From contig CAJMNH010000001.1 of the NCBI GenBank assembly GCA_905214725.1, positions 1-64,000 on the forward strand: a stretch of 64,000 bases of DNA, read 5' to 3'. Shown piece after piece: positions 62,538 to 64,000 of the stretch (positions within the stretch are counted from its first letter, which is position 1; the number at the start of each line of letters is the position of its first letter). Both the position numbers and the translations under genes were made by a program. The stretch comes from an uncultured bacterium. Lineage in GTDB: Bacteria > Bacteroidota > Bacteroidia > Bacteroidales > Rikenellaceae. Under the pieces are notes generated by a model. The model searched no databases. It was not told the DNA's origin and was given only the letters and a program-made list of their open reading frames with translations.

Positions 62538-63656
62538 TTATCTTCGCGGGTGATTTTTCTGGTCGTAGAGCGTTTTTCCCAGCCGCACGCTCACTTGCAG
62601 CACCTGCTGCGTATAAAGTCCCGTACCGTCGGTGTGAAAGAGCATGCCCGCCTTTACGCGGAGCGTCTCGGCGAAAAACGACCGTTCGTATCCCAACCGC
62701 GTGCGGTTGTAGATGTGGTCGTGCGTGCCGTACCACCGCTCGCCGGCGTAAAGTTCCGAGCCATAGCGGCCGAACAGCGGCATCAGGTTCTCGCCCACGT
62801 AGAGGTTGTTCTCGAATTCGAGCCCTTTCCAGCCCAGCCGCACGCGCAGTTCGCCGCCCATCGGGGCCTTCCACCCTTCGTCCGTGATGCGGTCGCGCTG
62901 CGGCGCCCACAGAAAGCCGGCGCGAAAGTCATACCAGAACGGCCGTTCGATCGTTGTCGGGCCGTTGGCGGTGCGGCGCGCCACCTCGGCCGCCTTGCTG
63001 GCGAAGCCGACGTAGGGGTTGGCCAGCAGGTTGTCCACGACATTCCCTTCGGTCTGCGCGCTGTTGGCAAAGTGGAACATCGAGAGCCCCCCCCCGACAT
63101 ACCATCGCCTGTCGCCGTTGCGCAGCCACTCTTTGTGAATTGCACCGAAGATGCGGAATTTCTCGCGCGAATAGTCGGAATACATGCCTTCCCAGTTGAG
63201 AACCATCTCGGCGCGCAGTCCCTTCGGATTGCGGTAGCGCAGCGCCATGCCCTGAATCGTGGGGTCGTAGACGCGCAGCGAGTCGTTGAAGAAGGCGTGC
63301 GAGTACTCGCCGCGCAACTCGTCGCGTGAGAAGATGCCCACGTCGGCCCCCAGCCGCTCGGCGCGGTAGGCATAGGCCGCCAGTGGGCGCACCTCCGAAA
63401 AATAGTCGCGGTTGTCGCCGAAATCCCGCTGCATCTGCACGCCGAAACGGAGCGTGTTACGCTCCATCCAACTGTAAGTGACCGCCGTCGAGAGGTCGGC
63501 CAGAAAGATCGTCTGCGACTCGTTGCACGAACTGCCCGTGAATTCACGGTTGTCGAAGCGGGTTTTGAAAGCGGCTTCCCAGCCGACGCGTTGCGCCTGC
63601 ACTCCGCCTGCGACGGCAAGTGCGGCCAGTAATCCGAAGATTTGTTTGATGTTCAT
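62538..63656 (-). CDS. Putative outer-membrane beta-barrel protein
   Basis: The 372-residue protein has a signal peptide (KQIFGLLAALAVAGGVQAQ). Many alternating strands follow (FGVQMQRDFGDNRDYF, PLAAYAYRAERLGADVGIF, GELRVRLGWKGLEFENNLYVG, LGYERSFFAETLRVKAGMLF), ending with VLQVSVRLGKTL. Family not named with certainty; the fold resembles other Bacteroidetes barrel proteins. A G9 tract (63087-63095 on the + strand as C9) encodes the Gly triplet of YVGGGLSMF. Its -7 box TAATTTTG is the complement of 63679-63686. Confidence 0.75.
   Translation of the reverse strand: MNIKQIFGLLAALAVAGGVQAQRVGWEAAFKTRFDNREFTGSSCNESQTIFLADLSTAVTYSWMERNTLRFGVQMQRDFGDNRDYFSEVRPLAAYAYRAERLGADVGIFSRDELRGEYSHAFFNDSLRVYDPTIQGMALRYRNPKGLRAEMVLNWEGMYSDYSREKFRIFGAIHKEWLRNGDRRWYVGGGLSMFHFANSAQTEGNVVDNLLANPYVGFASKAAEVARRTANGPTTIERPFWYDFRAGFLWAPQRDRITDEGWKAPMGGELRVRLGWKGLEFENNLYVGENLMPLFGRYGSELYAGERWYGTHDHIYNRTRLGYERSFFAETLRVKAGMLFHTDGTGLYTQQVLQVSVRLGKTLYDQKNHPRR
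63087..63095. repeat. C9 (G9 on coding strand) inside the barrel-protein gene
   Basis: Nine C residues on the + strand, encoding three Gly residues of the barrel protein near residue 190. In frame at this length; slippage would truncate the barrel halfway. Confidence 0.9.
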
Positions 63657-63708
63657 AGTCGAATTAGGAATATCGCGCCAAAATTACATATTTTATCCCG
63701 ATTTGTGT

Positions 63709-63716
63709 TACTTTTG
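63709..63716 (+). promoter_or_regulatory. -7 promoter box of the TrmH-family gene
   Basis: TACTTTTG matches TAnnTTTG, 22 bases before the ATG at 63739. The -33 region is not clear. It overlaps the divergent promoter of the barrel gene. Confidence 0.5.
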
Positions 63717-63738
63717 TCTCCGAAAATAGCTGTTGATC

Positions 63739-64000
63739 ATGCGAAAAATCACGAATGAAGAGTTGGGCCGTCCTTCGCTCGACGAGTTCGCCGCAATGCC
63801 GAAACTGCCGCTGGTGGTTGTGCTCGACAACGTGCGTTCGGCGCAGAACGTCGGATCGTTCTTCCGTACGGGCGACGCCTTTGCCGTGGAGCGGATCGCT
63901 TTGTGCGGCATTACCGCTGCACCGCCCAACCGTGAAATCCATAAAACGGCGCTCGGCGCAGAACAGAGCGTTCGGTGGACGCGCCACGTTTCGACGGTCG
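63739..64000 (+). CDS. TrmH/SpoU-family RNA methyltransferase, 3' truncated by the window
   Basis: The frame begins at an ATG (MRKITNEELGRPSL) and runs past the end of the window. The visible 87 residues include LVVVLDNVRSAQNVGSFFRTGDAF, motif 1 of the SPOUT 2'-O-ribose methyltransferases with the catalytic-type Asn and Arg, then IALCGITAAPPN. The protein would methylate a tRNA or rRNA ribose using SAM. The knotted SAM-binding C-terminus is outside the window, so the exact target cannot be judged. Confidence 0.9.
   Translation, partial: MRKITNEELGRPSLDEFAAMPKLPLVVVLDNVRSAQNVGSFFRTGDAFAVERIALCGITAAPPNREIHKTALGAEQSVRWTRHVSTV

Overview
The window looks like a chromosomal segment of a gut Bacteroidales bacterium, most plausibly Rikenellaceae/Alistipes-like. 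Evidence: Bacteroidetes-type promoters (-7 box TAnnTTTG with TTTG about 18-22 bp upstream), a SusC/SusD pair, TonB-dependent receptors, a BACON-type lipoprotein, a UpxY-type antiterminator heading a surface-polysaccharide locus, and moderately GC-rich housekeeping genes. The species call is inference; no rRNA or tRNA gene was seen.

Layout. 1-3326: end of an RhlE-like RNA helicase, a membrane ferredoxin overlapping an ECF sigma factor, and convergent mutY. 3327-3964: promoter and leader with a G10 tract. 3965-26061: a one-direction surface-polysaccharide (capsule/O-antigen type) locus closed by a strong terminator at 26081-26116. Its genes run: UpxY-like regulator, UDP-glucose dehydrogenase, UDP-glucuronate epimerase, pyruvyltransferase-like, nitroreductase-like, acetyltransferase, Wzx, glycosyltransferase, ATP-grasp, carboxyethylornithine-synthase-like enzyme, second ATP-grasp, Wzy, glycosyltransferase, WecB, glycosyltransferase, LicD, broken acyltransferase, cytidylyltransferase, glycosyltransferase, DegT aminotransferase, initiating phosphoglycosyltransferase, nucleotidyltransferase. 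26225-30644: AI-2E-type transporter, BACON lipoprotein, Der GTPase. 30645-36105: tandem promoter repeats, outer-membrane barrel, PhoH, PepD, lipid kinase, a lipoprotein and an MmcQ/YjbR protein. 36158-39165: a thiamine-uptake operon (TPP riboswitch, TonB receptor, PnuT). 39411-45880: SulP transporter and an orphan SusCD pair. 46485-51280: an operon ychF-SIMPL-two small membrane proteins-gltX-mutarotase-like. 51392-53908: MG2/TonB-plug protein. 54107-60729: a putative linker-rich protein, rsmI, DUF389, lipid acyltransferase, two GT2 enzymes, a lipoprotein flavin reductase. 60804-64000: glnS, an outer-membrane protein and the start of a TrmH-family methyltransferase.

How it fits together. The polysaccharide locus can make UDP-GlcA/GalA and ManNAc, assemble a repeat unit on undecaprenyl phosphate, flip it and polymerise it. 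The most notable part is a carboxyethylornithine-synthase homologue between two ATP-grasp proteins. This suggests that an opine-like amino acid is made and amide-linked to a uronic acid. Chain-length and export genes and a sugar 4,6-dehydratase are absent, so they would be supplied from elsewhere.

Two window-wide patterns are not explained by ordinary annotation. First, there are six G/C homopolymer tracts of 9-10 nt, four inside surface-related coding sequences and one just upstream of the locus promoter; they are candidate phase-variation sites. Second, a palindromic repeat carries a complete promoter. It occurs as a tandem pair before the barrel gene at 30967 and as a diverged copy before ychF.
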